Shown: positions 46,229 through 56,587, counted from the stretch's first letter. The stretch: DNA of 61,589 nt from Candidatus Dormiibacterota bacterium (GCA_027306595.1 DAHUZI010000133.1:1-61589), one strand, 5' to 3'. The notes: a model not told the origin generated them from the letters alone. Translations and numbers: made by a program.

Positions 46229-47590
46229 TCAAGGCTCCGGTACAGGGCCGTTACCCGTGCCCCGCCCCCGCCGGGGCGCCCGGGGCTCGAGGCGGCGTCG
46301 CCCGGCGAGGACGGCCGCCGCCAGCAGCCCGACCCCGCTGGCGGCGATCACGGCCGAGGCGCCGAGCGCGTCCGCCACCGCGCCGGCGACCAGGAGCGGC
46401 AGGGCGATGGCGAGGTTGATGGCGACGAAGGCGCCGCCGAAGACGGTCCCCCGGGTCGCCTCCTCGGTCTGCTCCTGGATCAGGGTGACCGCCGGGATCA
46501 GGACCGCACCGAGCCCGAACCCGAAGATCACGGCCAGCCCCACCGCGATCGGGATCAGCGCCGCGCCCTCGTGGAAGTGCCCGAGCAGGGGGGGCAGCAC
46601 CCCCAAGACCAGCATCGCCGCGCCGGTGGCGGCCAGCCCCCGGGCCACGGTGCGGGTGCGGTGGAGCGAGGCGGTCGAGCGCCCGACCAGCGTGCCCATC
46701 ACCACCATCCCGACGGTCGCCGGCACCAGGAGGATGTAGCTGCTCTCGGCGGGCTGGTCGAGCACGTGGACCATGTACCCGGCGGAGAGGGCGAAGATGG
46801 TGAAGACGACGACGAGGGCGATGGTGAGCACGGCGAAGGCGAACCGCAGGAGCTCGTTGTCGCGCACGGTCGTGAAGGCGCTGGTCACGTCGTGCAGGAC
46901 CGAGCGGCCGTGGTGGTCGATCCGGCTGGCCAGACGCCGCCCGGCCCCCAGGTCGGCGCGGATTGCCCAGATCAGGAGCGAGGCGGCGACGAAGAGCCCC
47001 CCCCCCAGGACGTACGGCCCCTCGAGGCCCAAGAGCCGCTGCGCGAGGGACGCCGCCGGCACCGCGACCACGATGGTCAGGATCACGGTCATCGTGAACA
47101 GGGAGGTGGCCGCCAGCAGCTCCGGGCGCCGCACCAGGTTCGGGATGCTGGCGGCCTCGGCCGGGGCGAAGAACTGGCCCGCGCCGGCGAACACCAAGGT
47201 GATGAGGTAGAGGATCGCCACCTGGTGCTGGACGACCCCGGTCAGCTCCAGCACCGCCACCAGGAACACGAGCACGGCGCGCACCAGGTTGGCCCAGACC
47301 ATGAGCCCGCGCTTGTCGTAGCGGTCGGCATAGATGCCGGCCGGGACCGACAGGATCACCGAGGGGATCGTGTAGGCGAGGAGGAGAACGGCGTCGCTGA
47401 TGTACTGCCCGGTGAGGGCGTAGATCGACAGCAGCAGGGAGAAGGCGAAGAACTTGTCGCCCAGCTGGGCCGCCACCTGGGCGATCCACAGGAGGCGGAA
47501 GTTGCGGTTCCGCAGAACCTGGCGGATGCCGACGAGGTCGCTCGTCCCGGGGCCCGCGGGCACCCCGGGCGCGGGCGCCGCAGACGCCAT
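46229..47590 (-). CDS. MFS transporter
   Basis: 12-TM pattern, AGIYADRYDKRGLMVWANLVRA. Confidence 0.85.
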   Translation of the reverse strand: MASAAPAPGVPAGPGTSDLVGIRQVLRNRNFRLLWIAQVAAQLGDKFFAFSLLLSIYALTGQYISDAVLLLAYTIPSVILSVPAGIYADRYDKRGLMVWANLVRAVLVFLVAVLELTGVVQHQVAILYLITLVFAGAGQFFAPAEAASIPNLVRRPELLAATSLFTMTVILTIVVAVPAASLAQRLLGLEGPYVLGGGLFVAASLLIWAIRADLGAGRRLASRIDHHGRSVLHDVTSAFTTVRDNELLRFAFAVLTIALVVVFTIFALSAGYMVHVLDQPAESSYILLVPATVGMVVMGTLVGRSTASLHRTRTVARGLAATGAAMLVLGVLPPLLGHFHEGAALIPIAVGLAVIFGFGLGAVLIPAVTLIQEQTEEATRGTVFGGAFVAINLAIALPLLVAGAVADALGASAVIAASGVGLLAAAVLAGRRRLEPRAPRRGRGTGNGPVPEP

Positions 47591-47598
47591 GGCGCGGA

Positions 47599-48477
47599 CT
47601 ATAGCAAAGGGGCGGGGCCGCTTCCGCCGCTTGCGGGCCGGGTCGCGGCGAGGTGGAGCCACTCCCCAACGGTGAGGGTTCCGGGCCGGCGGGTGGGCTC
47701 GATGCCGGCTGTCTCGAGCCAGCGGCCGACGGCCGCCCGGGGCAGCCCCAGGGGGGCCGCCAGGCCGGAGACCAGCTGCTTGCGGCGGGCCTGGAAGGCC
47801 GGTCGCGCCAGCTGGAGGGCGGCCTCGCGCGCCCGGGCCGGGGCCGCCGGCCGCGGCGTCATGACGAGAAGGCTGCTGTGGACCCGAGGCGGGGGCCAGA
47901 ACGCCGCCGGGGGCAGGTCCTCCACCCGGTGGACGTCGGCGAGGAGGCGGACCGCCAGGGTCGCGAGCGACCAGCCGCCGGCGGGGGCATCGAGCCGGAT
48001 CGCGACCTCGCGCTGGACGAGGACCACCACGCGCTCTGGGGGCGGGTCGGCGGCGAGCAGGCGGGGCAGGAGCGCCCCGGTGATCGCGTACGGGAGATTG
48101 CCGGCCACCCGGTAGCCCGGGTCGAGCCCGAGCCCGGCCGGGGTCACCTCGAGGATGTCGCCGGCGACCACCCGGACCCGAGGCCGGCCCCGGAGCGTGA
48201 GGGCCAGCGCCTGAACGCAGCGGGGGTCGATCTCGACCGCGATCACCGACGCTCCGCGGTCGACAAGAGCCCGGGTCAACGTGCCCAGTCCCGGTCCCAC
48301 CTCCAGGATCTCGGACCCGACGGCGGCCCCGGCCGCCTCGGCGATCCGGGCCAGCGCCCCCGCGTCGACGAGGAAGTGCTGGCCGAGCCGACGCGCGCTG
48401 CGGATCCCGAACCGGCGGGCCACCGCTCGCACGGTCGATGGGCGGGTCAGGTCGAGGACGGGCATCCCGCCGATCAT
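47599..48477 (-). CDS. rsmA: 16S rRNA (adenine1518/1519-N6)-dimethyltransferase
   Basis: RRLGQHFLVDAGALARIAEAA, EVGPGLGTLTRAL, VAGNLPYAITGALL. Confidence 0.94.
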   Translation of the reverse strand: MIGGMPVLDLTRPSTVRAVARRFGIRSARRLGQHFLVDAGALARIAEAAGAAVGSEILEVGPGLGTLTRALVDRGASVIAVEIDPRCVQALALTLRGRPRVRVVAGDILEVTPAGLGLDPGYRVAGNLPYAITGALLPRLLAADPPPERVVVLVQREVAIRLDAPAGGWSLATLAVRLLADVHRVEDLPPAAFWPPPRVHSSLLVMTPRPAAPARAREAALQLARPAFQARRKQLVSGLAAPLGLPRAAVGRWLETAGIEPTRRPGTLTVGEWLHLAATRPASGGSGPAPLL

Positions 48478-48522
48478 GGGGCCTGGTCCGGCGCCCCCGG
48501 CGCCCCCGGCGCCCCCGGCGGG

Positions 48523-49323
48523 TCAGGCCGGGGCCAGCCCGTAGAAGGCCCGGGCGGTGCGACTGGTGGCGGCGGCGAGCTCGGCCAGCCCCTGGCCCCG
48601 CAGCGCCGCCACCCGCGCGGCGGTCACCGCCACCCGCGAGGGCTCGTTGGGGCGCCCCCGGTGGGGGGCGGGGCTCAGGAAGGGGGCGTCGGTCTCGACC
48701 ACCAGCTGCCCGTCAGGCGCCGCCGCCGCCGCCGCTCGAACCCCGGGGGCGTTGGCGAAGGTCACCATCCCGCTGAAGGACAGGATGTGGCCGTGGGCGG
48801 CGCTCCGGCGAGCCAGCTCGGCGTCGCCGCTGAAGCAGTGGAGAAGCGCCGGCCGGCCGCCGGCCCGCGCCAGCTCGCTGAGGACGTCGGCGTGAGCCAG
48901 CCGGTCGTGGATGACGGCGGGCCGCCCGGCCGCGCGGGCCAGCTCGAGCATGAGCCGGAGCTGCTCGATCTGGACCGCCGTGTCAGGGGGGGGCTGGCCG
49001 GGGCGGACGAGGTAGTCGAGCCCGATCTCGCCCACCCCGACCACCAGCTCGTGGCGGAGGAGCCCGGCCAGGCGGGCGGCGGTGCGATCGTCGGGTGGGC
49101 GCGACCGGGTCGGCTGCCAGCCGATCGTGACGTAGACCCCGGCGAGGCGCTCGGCGAGGCGCAGGGCCCGCTCCCCCTCCTCCACCCCGTCGGCGCTGGT
49201 CACCACCTGGCGCACCCCGGCCACCTCGGCCCGGGCGAGCACCGCGGCCGGGTCGAGGCCGGCCTCGGCGACGGCGGTGAGGTGGCAGTGGCAGTCGACG
49301 AGGTCCGGCGGCCTCCGGCTCAC
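48523..49323 (-). CDS. tatD: TatD family hydrolase
   Basis: LVDCHCHL, VGEIGLDYL, HCFSGDAELA, LVVETDAPFLSP. Confidence 0.92.
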   Translation of the reverse strand: MSRRPPDLVDCHCHLTAVAEAGLDPAAVLARAEVAGVRQVVTSADGVEEGERALRLAERLAGVYVTIGWQPTRSRPPDDRTAARLAGLLRHELVVGVGEIGLDYLVRPGQPPPDTAVQIEQLRLMLELARAAGRPAVIHDRLAHADVLSELARAGGRPALLHCFSGDAELARRSAAHGHILSFSGMVTFANAPGVRAAAAAAPDGQLVVETDAPFLSPAPHRGRPNEPSRVAVTAARVAALRGQGLAELAAATSRTARAFYGLAPA

Positions 49324-50036
49324 GGGGCCGCTCCCCCTCGGCTGGCGGGGCCGACCACGACGGTGCACTCCCCCCGCGGCGGGGTCGCCGCCAGCCGCTC
49401 GGCCAGCTCGGACGCGGTGCCCGAGCTCACCTGCTCGTGGCGTTTGGTCAGCTCGCGGGCGACCACCACCGACCGGGAGCCCAGCTCGGGGGCGAGGAGC
49501 GCCAGGGTGCGGGCGAGGCGGAGCGGCGACTCGTGGAACACCACCGTTCCCGGCCCCGCGGCCGCGACCATCCGGCGCATCGCGGAGGGGGTCCGGGGCA
49601 GGAAGCCCAGGAAGCAGAAGCGGTCGGCGGGGAGCCCGCTGACCGACAGGGCGGCGATCGCCGCGCAGGCGCCGGGCACGGGGACGACCGAATGGCCGGC
49701 GGCCCGAGCGGCGGCGACCAGCCGGGCCCCGGGATCGCTCACGGTCGGGGTGCCGGCGTCGCTGACGACGGCGACGTCCGCCGTCGCCAGCCGCCGGAGG
49801 ACGGCCGCGACCGTCACCGTCTCCCGGGGGGCGGGCATCCCCCAGCAGGGGACGTGGACGCCGAGGTGGGTGAGGAGCGGCCGGGTCCGGCGGGTGTCCT
49901 CGGCGACCACCAGCCCGACCGTGCCGAGGATCCGGGCCGCCCGGGGGCTGAGGTCCTCGAGGTTGCCGAGGGGGGTGGCGACGACGTAGAGGGTGCCCGG
50001 CCCCGCCCCGGGGCCAAGCTCAGTAGCCCCAGTCAC
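49320..50036 (-). CDS. rsmI: 16S rRNA (cytidine1402-2'-O)-methyltransferase
   Basis: GTLYVVATPLGNLEDLSPRA, VSDAGTPTVSDPG, FLGFLPRTPSAM. Confidence 0.94.
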   Translation of the reverse strand: MTGATELGPGAGPGTLYVVATPLGNLEDLSPRAARILGTVGLVVAEDTRRTRPLLTHLGVHVPCWGMPAPRETVTVAAVLRRLATADVAVVSDAGTPTVSDPGARLVAAARAAGHSVVPVPGACAAIAALSVSGLPADRFCFLGFLPRTPSAMRRMVAAAGPGTVVFHESPLRLARTLALLAPELGSRSVVVARELTKRHEQVSSGTASELAERLAATPPRGECTVVVGPASRGGAAP

Positions 50037-50856
50037 GGGGGTAGCGGAAGTCGCGGTCGATGGTGCGCTGGGAGAGCTTGGCGATCAGCGGCAGCCGGCG
50101 CTTGTACTGGTTGACCCGGATCCGCTCGTGCACCGAGGCGATCAGGGCGGGATCGAAGCCAAGCGCCTGGCACTCGAGAAGGGTCCGGCGCTCGTCGACG
50201 AGGTGGTAGAGGAGCCGGTCCGCCACCGCGTAGGTGAAGCCCAGCTCGGCCTCGTCGGACTGGCCGAGCCAGAGGTCGGCGCTCGGTGCCTTGGCGATCA
50301 CGCGGGCGGGCAGGTCGGCGTGGCGGGCGAGCTGATAGACCTGGGTCTTGTAGAGGTCGCCGAGCGGGTTGAGGGCGTGGGCCATGTCCCCGAACAAGGT
50401 CCCATAGCCGAGAAGGAGCTCGGTCTTGTTGGAGGTGCCGACCACCAGGGCCGACTCGGCGAGCGAACAGTCGTAGAGGACGGTCATCCGCTCGCGGGCG
50501 AGCTTGTTGCCGCGGCGGGTGCGGTCCTCGGTCGGGACCTGGGTGAAGTAGGCGTCGATCTGGGGGGAGATGTCGACGGTCCGGGCCGGGGTCCCCACCG
50601 CCTCCACCACCCGGCGCGCGTCCTCGAGGCTGGCGGGGTCGCTCTGCCGGTAGGGCATCATCACCGCCAGGCAGCGCTCGGCGCCGAGGGCGCGGGCGGC
50701 GAGCCACAGGGCGAGGGCGGAGTCGACGCCCCCCGAGACCCCGACCACCACCCTGCCGAAGCCCACCTTGGTCACCTCGTCGTGGAGGAAGCGGCAGAGG
50801 ATCCCCTTCACCAGCGCGGGCTCGATCTCGAGCGGATCGGCGCTCGGCTCGTCCAC
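50020..50856 (-). CDS. nadE: NAD+ synthetase domain protein
   Basis: VVVGVSGGVDSALALWLAARALG, GTSNKTELLLGYGTLFGDMAHALNPLGDLYKTQVY. Confidence 0.94.
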   Translation of the reverse strand: MDEPSADPLEIEPALVKGILCRFLHDEVTKVGFGRVVVGVSGGVDSALALWLAARALGAERCLAVMMPYRQSDPASLEDARRVVEAVGTPARTVDISPQIDAYFTQVPTEDRTRRGNKLARERMTVLYDCSLAESALVVGTSNKTELLLGYGTLFGDMAHALNPLGDLYKTQVYQLARHADLPARVIAKAPSADLWLGQSDEAELGFTYAVADRLLYHLVDERRTLLECQALGFDPALIASVHERIRVNQYKRRLPLIAKLSQRTIDRDFRYPRDWGY

Positions 50857-50861
50857 GGCGA

Positions 50862-51749
50862 TCAGCCGCCCCCGTCCTGCGGGGTGGTCTCGAGCCGCCG
50901 GAGCCCGCTCAGGACCACGTCGACCCGCTCGTCGCGCAGGACCGGCGTCGCCAGCCGGGCCCGCCGCAGGTGGCCGCGCTCGAGCACGGCCGCGCAGCCG
51001 CCGGGCTCCTCCCCCAGCGGTCCGGCGAGGACGGTGGCGTCCGGGCCGAGGATCCGGCTGCCGCCCCAGAACCCGACCCCGTCCTCGACCCCGACCCGGT
51101 TCCCGTACGCGACGAAGCAGGTGAGGCACTCGGCGTAGGTCCGGAGCATCGCCTGGTAGGAGGCGGCCGAGCCCAACCCCCCCAGCCCAGCCCGCACCCC
51201 GCGGGCGGGGCTGGCGGACGGGCAGACGAGCAGGTCCATCCCCTGACGGCTGAGCATCCACGGCCCGGAGGGGTGCCAGAGGTCCTCGCAGATGCACACG
51301 CCGACCCGCCAGGCGGCTCCGTCCGCCCCCGGGATCTCGACGACCGTGAAGCGGTCCCCCGCCGCCAGGTAGCGCTGCTCGTCGAACAGCCCGTAGGTCG
51401 GCAGGTAGACCTTGCGGTGGACGACGGTGACACCACCCCGCCCCACCAGGACGCTGGCGTTGTGGAAGCGGTGGTCGCGGCTCTCCACCACGGCCCCCAC
51501 CAGCGCCAGCCCGTCCCCGGCCGCCCGGCTCAGCGCCGCCAGCTCCGGGCCGTCCACGACGACGGCCACGTCCGGGACCAGGTCCCGCAGGAAGTAGCCG
51601 GTCATGGCCAGCTCCGGGGTGACGACGAGGTCCGCCCCGTCGGCACGGGCGGCGGCGATCGTGGCCGCCAGCTGGGCGCAGTTGGCGGCGAGGTCACCGA
51701 GCCGGGGCGCGGTCTGGAGGCAGGCGAGCCGGAGTCGAGGGGCGCTCAC
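50862..51749 (-). CDS. Carbon-nitrogen hydrolase (nitrilase superfamily)
   Basis: DLVVTPELAMTGY, VVHRKVYLPTYGLFDEQRY, GVCICEDLWHPSGPWML. Confidence 0.9.
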   Translation of the reverse strand: MSAPRLRLACLQTAPRLGDLAANCAQLAATIAAARADGADLVVTPELAMTGYFLRDLVPDVAVVVDGPELAALSRAAGDGLALVGAVVESRDHRFHNASVLVGRGGVTVVHRKVYLPTYGLFDEQRYLAAGDRFTVVEIPGADGAAWRVGVCICEDLWHPSGPWMLSRQGMDLLVCPSASPARGVRAGLGGLGSAASYQAMLRTYAECLTCFVAYGNRVGVEDGVGFWGGSRILGPDATVLAGPLGEEPGGCAAVLERGHLRRARLATPVLRDERVDVVLSGLRRLETTPQDGGG

Positions 51750-54550
51750 CGCGCCGCGGCCCCCCCAGGGGGGGGCGCCCCCGGCGCGGCCGCTCCCGGG
51801 GCCACCCCGATGAACGCGGCGACCCGCTCCCCGACCGCCTCCGGCGGACCGATCGCGGTCGCCGCCCGCGGAAGGGCGTCGAGGAGCTCCTGGCCGTAGG
51901 CGCGGGTCAGGATCCGGGGATCGCAGAGGACCACCGCGCCTCGGTCGGAGGTCGTCCGCATCAGCCGCCCGAAGCCCTGGCGGAGCCGCAGGACCGCCTG
52001 CGGAAGCGCGACCTCGCGGAAGGCGTCGCGCCGGCCGCGGGCGCGGGCCTGGTAGAGGGGGTCGGTGGGCACCGGGAACGGCAGCTTGTTGATGACGACG
52101 CACTGGAGGGCGTCCCCGGGGACGTCGACCCCCTCCCAGAACGTGGCCGACCCGAGGAGCACCGTGCGAGGGTTGGCCCGGAAGCTGCGGAGGAGCTGCT
52201 GGCGGGTCCCGTCCAGCCCCTGACCGAGGAGGACCAGGCCCTTCGGCTCGAGCCGCTCGCGCAGCGCGGCGTGGGCCGCTCGCAGGGCGGCGAAGGCGGT
52301 GAAGAGGACCAGGGTCCGCCCGCCCAGGCGCACCGCCACGTCGGCGACCAGGGCGGCCAGCACCTCGGTGTGGCGCGGGTCGTCGGGGGCGGGCATCGGC
52401 GCCGGCACGCAGAGGAGCGCCTGGCGCAGGTAGTCGTAGGCCGAGGGCAGGGCGAGCTCCTCCGCCGCCCCGAGGCCGAGCCGTTCGCGCAGGTAGGCGA
52501 ACGACCCCCCCACGGTGAGGGTCGCGGAGGTGAGGACCACGGTGTCGCAGCGGTCGAAGACTTCGCGGCGGAGACGGGGGCCGATCGTGACCGGGGCGAG
52601 CCGCAGGACGGCCTGCTCGGCCGCCTCGGCCTCGATCCAGGCGACGGCGTCCGCGTCGGGGCCCTGGTCCGCCGCCAGCCAGCGCCCGGCGGCGTCGGCC
52701 ACCGCCTCCAGCGCCTGGGCCGCGCTCTGGAGCTCGGGCTCGGCGTTGCCGGGCTGGGGCCAGTCGCCGGGGTCGGCGAAGGCGAGCGGGTCGACGGCCC
52801 GCAGGCCGCTGGCGGCGGTCGCGGCCGCGGACGCCATCCGCTCGAGCGCGCGAGCCGCTGGGTGCCATTCGTGACCCCGGCGCCGGGCATCGTCGAGGGC
52901 GAGCGGGCGGCCCCGCCGATAGACCTCCCCGGCGGCCGTCAGCAGCCCCTTCACCTGGCCGAACGCCCGAACCGCCTCCAGCCGGGCCTCGCTCAGCCGC
53001 TCCTGGAGCTCGGCGTCGCCGGTGGCCGGCGGCAGGCGGTCCACCACCCGGAGCACGTCCCGCACGCGAAGCTCGACGGTCGCCCCGGCGGTCGCCGCCT
53101 CCTCGAGCCGGTGGGCCTCGTCGATGATCAGCCGGCGGTAGGGCGGGAGGATCGCGCCCCCGCTGTCGAGGTCGGCGAGGAGCAGGGCGTGGCTCACGAC
53201 CAGGACCTCCGCCTCCCGGGCGTCCAGCCGCGCCCGGGCCATGAAGCAGCGGCGGGCGCGCCAGTTGTCGCAGCGCGGACCGAGACAGTCGCCCGCCGTC
53301 GAGGCGGCCTCCTCCCACAGCGCCTGTTCGGCGCCGACGAGCCGGAGCGCCGCCCGATCGCCGGTCGCGGTCTGAGCCGTCCACACGAGCAGGCGGAGCT
53401 GGAAGCGCAGACGGTCGAGGTCGGGACGGGCGCGGCGGCTGTCCTGTTCCAGCCATCGGTCGAAGCGGCGCAGGCTGAGGTAGTGGCCGCGGCCCTTGAG
53501 GAGCGCCGAGCGCACGCCCAGGGGCCGCCAGCGCTCCAGGGCCGGCAGGTCCCGGTGGGCGAGCTGCTCCTGGAGGGGGACCGTGTGGGTGGCGATGACG
53601 ACTCGCTCGCCCCGGCGCGCGGCCCACTCCCGGGCCGGCACCAGGTAGGCGAGCGACTTGCCCACGCCGGTCTCGGCCTCCACCAGGAGCACGCCGCCCC
53701 GGTTGAACGCCTGGGTGACCGCCATCGCCATCTGCTGCTGCTCCTCGCGGAGCTCGTAGCCGGCCAGCGTGCGCGCCAGCGGACCGCTGGGCCCGAGCAG
53801 GGCGGCGACCGCGCCGGGGTCGAGCAGCCCCGACCCCGGCGAAGGGGGCGGCGTGGCCAACGGGGGGGGGGCGGGCGGCGGAGCCGGCAGCCGGCCGGTG
53901 TCGGCCGGCTCAACCGCCGGCGACGGTCCCTCCCCGATCAGCAGGCGGCCCGTGGCCCACGGGTCGTTCCCGCAGAGCCGGGCCATCCGCTCGCGGAGCT
54001 TGGGCTCGAGGGCGCGGGCGCGGGCGACGAGGTGCTCGAGGAGGCGGCCGGTCGTCTCGGCGTCGGAGAGGGCCCGGTGGGGCCGATCGTGTCCGAGCCC
54101 GAGCGCCCCCGCCAGCTCGCCGAGTGCGTGGCTGGGCGCGTCCGGGAGCACGATCCGGGCCAGCTCCAGGGTGTCGACGCAGGGCCGCTGCGCGAAGCGG
54201 GCCGGGTCGACCGCGGCGCAGAAGGCGAGGTCGAAGGCGGCGCTGTGGGCGACCAGCATCGCCCCATCGGCGAAGGCGGCGAGCTCCGCCACCGCCACCG
54301 CCGCCGCCGGCGCCCCGCGCACGTCGGCGTCGGTCAGGCCGCAGAGCCGCTGGACCGCCAGCGGGATCGGGATCCCGGGATCGACCAGGGTGCTCCAGCT
54401 CTGCGCCGGGGCCGCCGGGCCGAAGCGCACCGCCCCGATCTCGATGATCCGGTCGGCCTTGGGGCTGAGCCCGGTGGTCTCGAGGTCGAAGGCGACGAAA
54501 GCGGGCGCCGGGGTCGCCGCGCCGCCGGCCCGAAGCTCCACGCTGCCCAC
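51746..54550 (-). CDS. dinG: DinG-family helicase with N-terminal DnaQ-type exonuclease
   Basis: FVAFDLETTGLSPKADRIIEIGAVRFG; VEAETGVGKSLAYLVPA; LIIDEAHRLEEAA. Confidence 0.93.
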   Translation of the reverse strand: MGSVELRAGGAATPAPAFVAFDLETTGLSPKADRIIEIGAVRFGPAAPAQSWSTLVDPGIPIPLAVQRLCGLTDADVRGAPAAAVAVAELAAFADGAMLVAHSAAFDLAFCAAVDPARFAQRPCVDTLELARIVLPDAPSHALGELAGALGLGHDRPHRALSDAETTGRLLEHLVARARALEPKLRERMARLCGNDPWATGRLLIGEGPSPAVEPADTGRLPAPPPAPPPLATPPPSPGSGLLDPGAVAALLGPSGPLARTLAGYELREEQQQMAMAVTQAFNRGGVLLVEAETGVGKSLAYLVPAREWAARRGERVVIATHTVPLQEQLAHRDLPALERWRPLGVRSALLKGRGHYLSLRRFDRWLEQDSRRARPDLDRLRFQLRLLVWTAQTATGDRAALRLVGAEQALWEEAASTAGDCLGPRCDNWRARRCFMARARLDAREAEVLVVSHALLLADLDSGGAILPPYRRLIIDEAHRLEEAATAGATVELRVRDVLRVVDRLPPATGDAELQERLSEARLEAVRAFGQVKGLLTAAGEVYRRGRPLALDDARRRGHEWHPAARALERMASAAATAASGLRAVDPLAFADPGDWPQPGNAEPELQSAAQALEAVADAAGRWLAADQGPDADAVAWIEAEAAEQAVLRLAPVTIGPRLRREVFDRCDTVVLTSATLTVGGSFAYLRERLGLGAAEELALPSAYDYLRQALLCVPAPMPAPDDPRHTEVLAALVADVAVRLGGRTLVLFTAFAALRAAHAALRERLEPKGLVLLGQGLDGTRQQLLRSFRANPRTVLLGSATFWEGVDVPGDALQCVVINKLPFPVPTDPLYQARARGRRDAFREVALPQAVLRLRQGFGRLMRTTSDRGAVVLCDPRILTRAYGQELLDALPRAATAIGPPEAVGERVAAFIGVAPGAAAPGAPPPGGAAAR

Positions 54551-54553
54551 AGC

Positions 54554-55240
54554 CTACCCGCCGAGGCCGTGCGCCCGGCAGGCGGCCAGGGCGGCGGCGA
54601 GCACCTCCCCCACCGTCAGCCCATCGGTGGCGATCACGTGCGCGCCCGCCGGCACGGCGAGGGGCGCCAGCGCCCGGGAGCGGTCGAGTCGGTCTCGAAC
54701 CTGAACGCCGCGTCCGACCCGGGCGGGGTCGGTGGCCGCGTCCCGCCCCCGGAGCTCGGCGGCGCGCCGGGCCGCCCGCACCTCTGGACTGGCGTCGAGG
54801 TAGAGCTTGCAGGGCGCGTCGGGGAAGACCACGCTGCCGGCGTCGCGCCCGACCACCACCGCGCCCTCGCCCAGTCGCCGCTGCGGCTCGAGCAACGCGG
54901 CCCGCACCGCCGGGAGCGCGGCCAGGCCCGACAGGCGCTCGGCCTGATCCTCGTCCCACAGGGCCCAGGTGATGTCCTCGCCGTCCACCCGGACGAGGGC
55001 CGCGCCCGGGGCGGGGTGGGCCTCGGTCGCGACCGTGATGGCCAGGGTGCGGGCGAGGTGGGCGGCGGCGTCCCGGTCCTGCGGGCCGACGCCCCGCCGC
55101 CGGGCGATCACCGCCAGGGCGCGGTAGAGGAGGCCGGTGTCGAGCAGGGGGCGGCCGAGTGCGGCCGCCAGCTGGCGGCCGACGGTGGTCTTGCCGGCCC
55201 CCGCGGGGCCGTCGATCGTGACCGCCGCCGTCGCGGTCAC
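54554..55240 (-). CDS. cmk: Cytidylate kinase
   Basis: VTIDGPAGAGKTTVGRQLAAALG, GRDAGSVVFPDAPCKLYLDAS. Confidence 0.94.
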   Translation of the reverse strand: MTATAAVTIDGPAGAGKTTVGRQLAAALGRPLLDTGLLYRALAVIARRRGVGPQDRDAAAHLARTLAITVATEAHPAPGAALVRVDGEDITWALWDEDQAERLSGLAALPAVRAALLEPQRRLGEGAVVVGRDAGSVVFPDAPCKLYLDASPEVRAARRAAELRGRDAATDPARVGRGVQVRDRLDRSRALAPLAVPAGAHVIATDGLTVGEVLAAALAACRAHGLGG

Positions 55241-55992
55241 GGGACGAGCCCGCAGCTGGCGCGGAGCCGGCGGAGCTCGGCCGGGCCCAGTGGACGGACG
55301 GCCCCCTCGGCGAGGGTCCCCAGCCGCTGCGGGCCGATCGCCACCCGCTGGAGGTCGTGGACGGCGAGCCCGACCGCGGCGCAGAGCCGGCGCACCTCAT
55401 GGGTCCGGCCCTCGGCGAGGGTGATCGCCAGCCGGCTCCCGCCCGCCCAGCCGCCCGCCGGCCGGACAGTCAGGGGCCGCGCCAGGCCGTCCTCCAGCAC
55501 CACCCCGCGGGCGAGCCGGCGCAGCTGCTCGAGGGACGGTCGCCCCGCCACCGCCACCCGGTAGACCTTGGGCACCTGGTAGCGGGGATGGGTGAGCCGG
55601 AGCGCCAGCCGGCCGTCGTTCGTGAGCAGGACCAGCCCTCGCGAGCGCAGGTCGAGCCGGCCCACCGGGAACAGCCGGACCCCGGGCGGGGCGAGCCCGA
55701 CCACGGTCGGCCGGCCCTCCGGGTCGCTGGCCGTCGTGACCAGCCCCGCCGGCTTGTTGCAGGCGAGGTAGACAAGCGGGGGCGGGGCCTGGGGAAGCCG
55801 CCGGCCCCGCACCGCGACCCGGTCCACACCGGGACGGATCCTCTGGCCGGCGCCGGTGGGCGGCCGCCCGTTGACCCGAACCAGGCCGAGCGCGACCAGT
55901 CGGTCGGCGGCGCGTCGCGAGCCGACGCCGAGCCGGGCGAGGTGGCGGTTGAGCCGCTCGCCCTCGGGCCCCTCCTCCGCCGGGCTACCCAT
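55237..55992 (-). CDS. rluB: 23S rRNA pseudouridine synthase (RluB family)
   Basis: S4 domain plus VGRLDLRSRGLVLLTNDGRLALRL, EGRTHEVRRL. Confidence 0.92.
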   Translation of the reverse strand: MGSPAEEGPEGERLNRHLARLGVGSRRAADRLVALGLVRVNGRPPTGAGQRIRPGVDRVAVRGRRLPQAPPPLVYLACNKPAGLVTTASDPEGRPTVVGLAPPGVRLFPVGRLDLRSRGLVLLTNDGRLALRLTHPRYQVPKVYRVAVAGRPSLEQLRRLARGVVLEDGLARPLTVRPAGGWAGGSRLAITLAEGRTHEVRRLCAAVGLAVHDLQRVAIGPQRLGTLAEGAVRPLGPAELRRLRASCGLVP

Positions 55993-56587
55993 CCCCGTCG
56001 GGCGCTCCGCCAGCCTCCGAATCGTTCGCGGCCCCACCGCTCGCGGCGGGCAGCGGCGGCAGCTGGTCGATCCGCTCCAGCCCGACCACCTCGAGGAAGT
56101 GGAGGGTGGTCCCGAACAGCCGCGCCCGGCCGGGCCCGTCGTCGCGCCCCACGGACTCGACCAGGCCGCGCCGCACCAGGCTCGCGAGCACCGCATCACA
56201 GTTCACCCCCCGGATCCCCTCGAGGACCGACCGGGGGACCGGCTGGCGGTAGGCGACGATCGCCAGGGTCTCGATCGCCGCCCGGGAGAGGCGGCCGGGC
56301 ACCTCGGGGTGGAGGGCGCGCTCGACCGCCGGTGCGACCCCCGGGTGGGTGGCGAGCTGGAGGGTGTCGCCGTGGGCCTGGAGCATGAGCCCGGAGCCCC
56401 GAAGCCGTTCGGCGAGCAGGCGGGCGGCCCGGTCGACCTCGTCAGGCGGCCGCTCGAGGATCCGCGCCAGCTCCCCCCGTGCCAGGGGCTCGGCGCGCAC
56501 GAACAGGACCGCCTCGAGAGCCGCGGCCGCCTCCTCCAGCGGCGGGAGCGGCGTGATCGCGCTCGTGGCCGACGCCGCCTCACCCAC
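55985..56587 (-). CDS. scpB: Segregation and condensation protein B
   Basis: LSRAAIETLAIVAYRQPVPRSVLEGIRGVNCDAVLASL. Confidence 0.93.
   Translation of the reverse strand: MGEAASATSAITPLPPLEEAAAALEAVLFVRAEPLARGELARILERPPDEVDRAARLLAERLRGSGLMLQAHGDTLQLATHPGVAPAVERALHPEVPGRLSRAAIETLAIVAYRQPVPRSVLEGIRGVNCDAVLASLVRRGLVESVGRDDGPGRARLFGTTLHFLEVVGLERIDQLPPLPAASGGAANDSEAGGAPDGDG

Noticed and set aside
48491-48520. Short tandem repeat (GGCGCCCCC)x3 between rsmA and tatD
   Set aside because: Only three 9-bp copies of simple GC sequence; likely slippage, no structure like the iteron arrays
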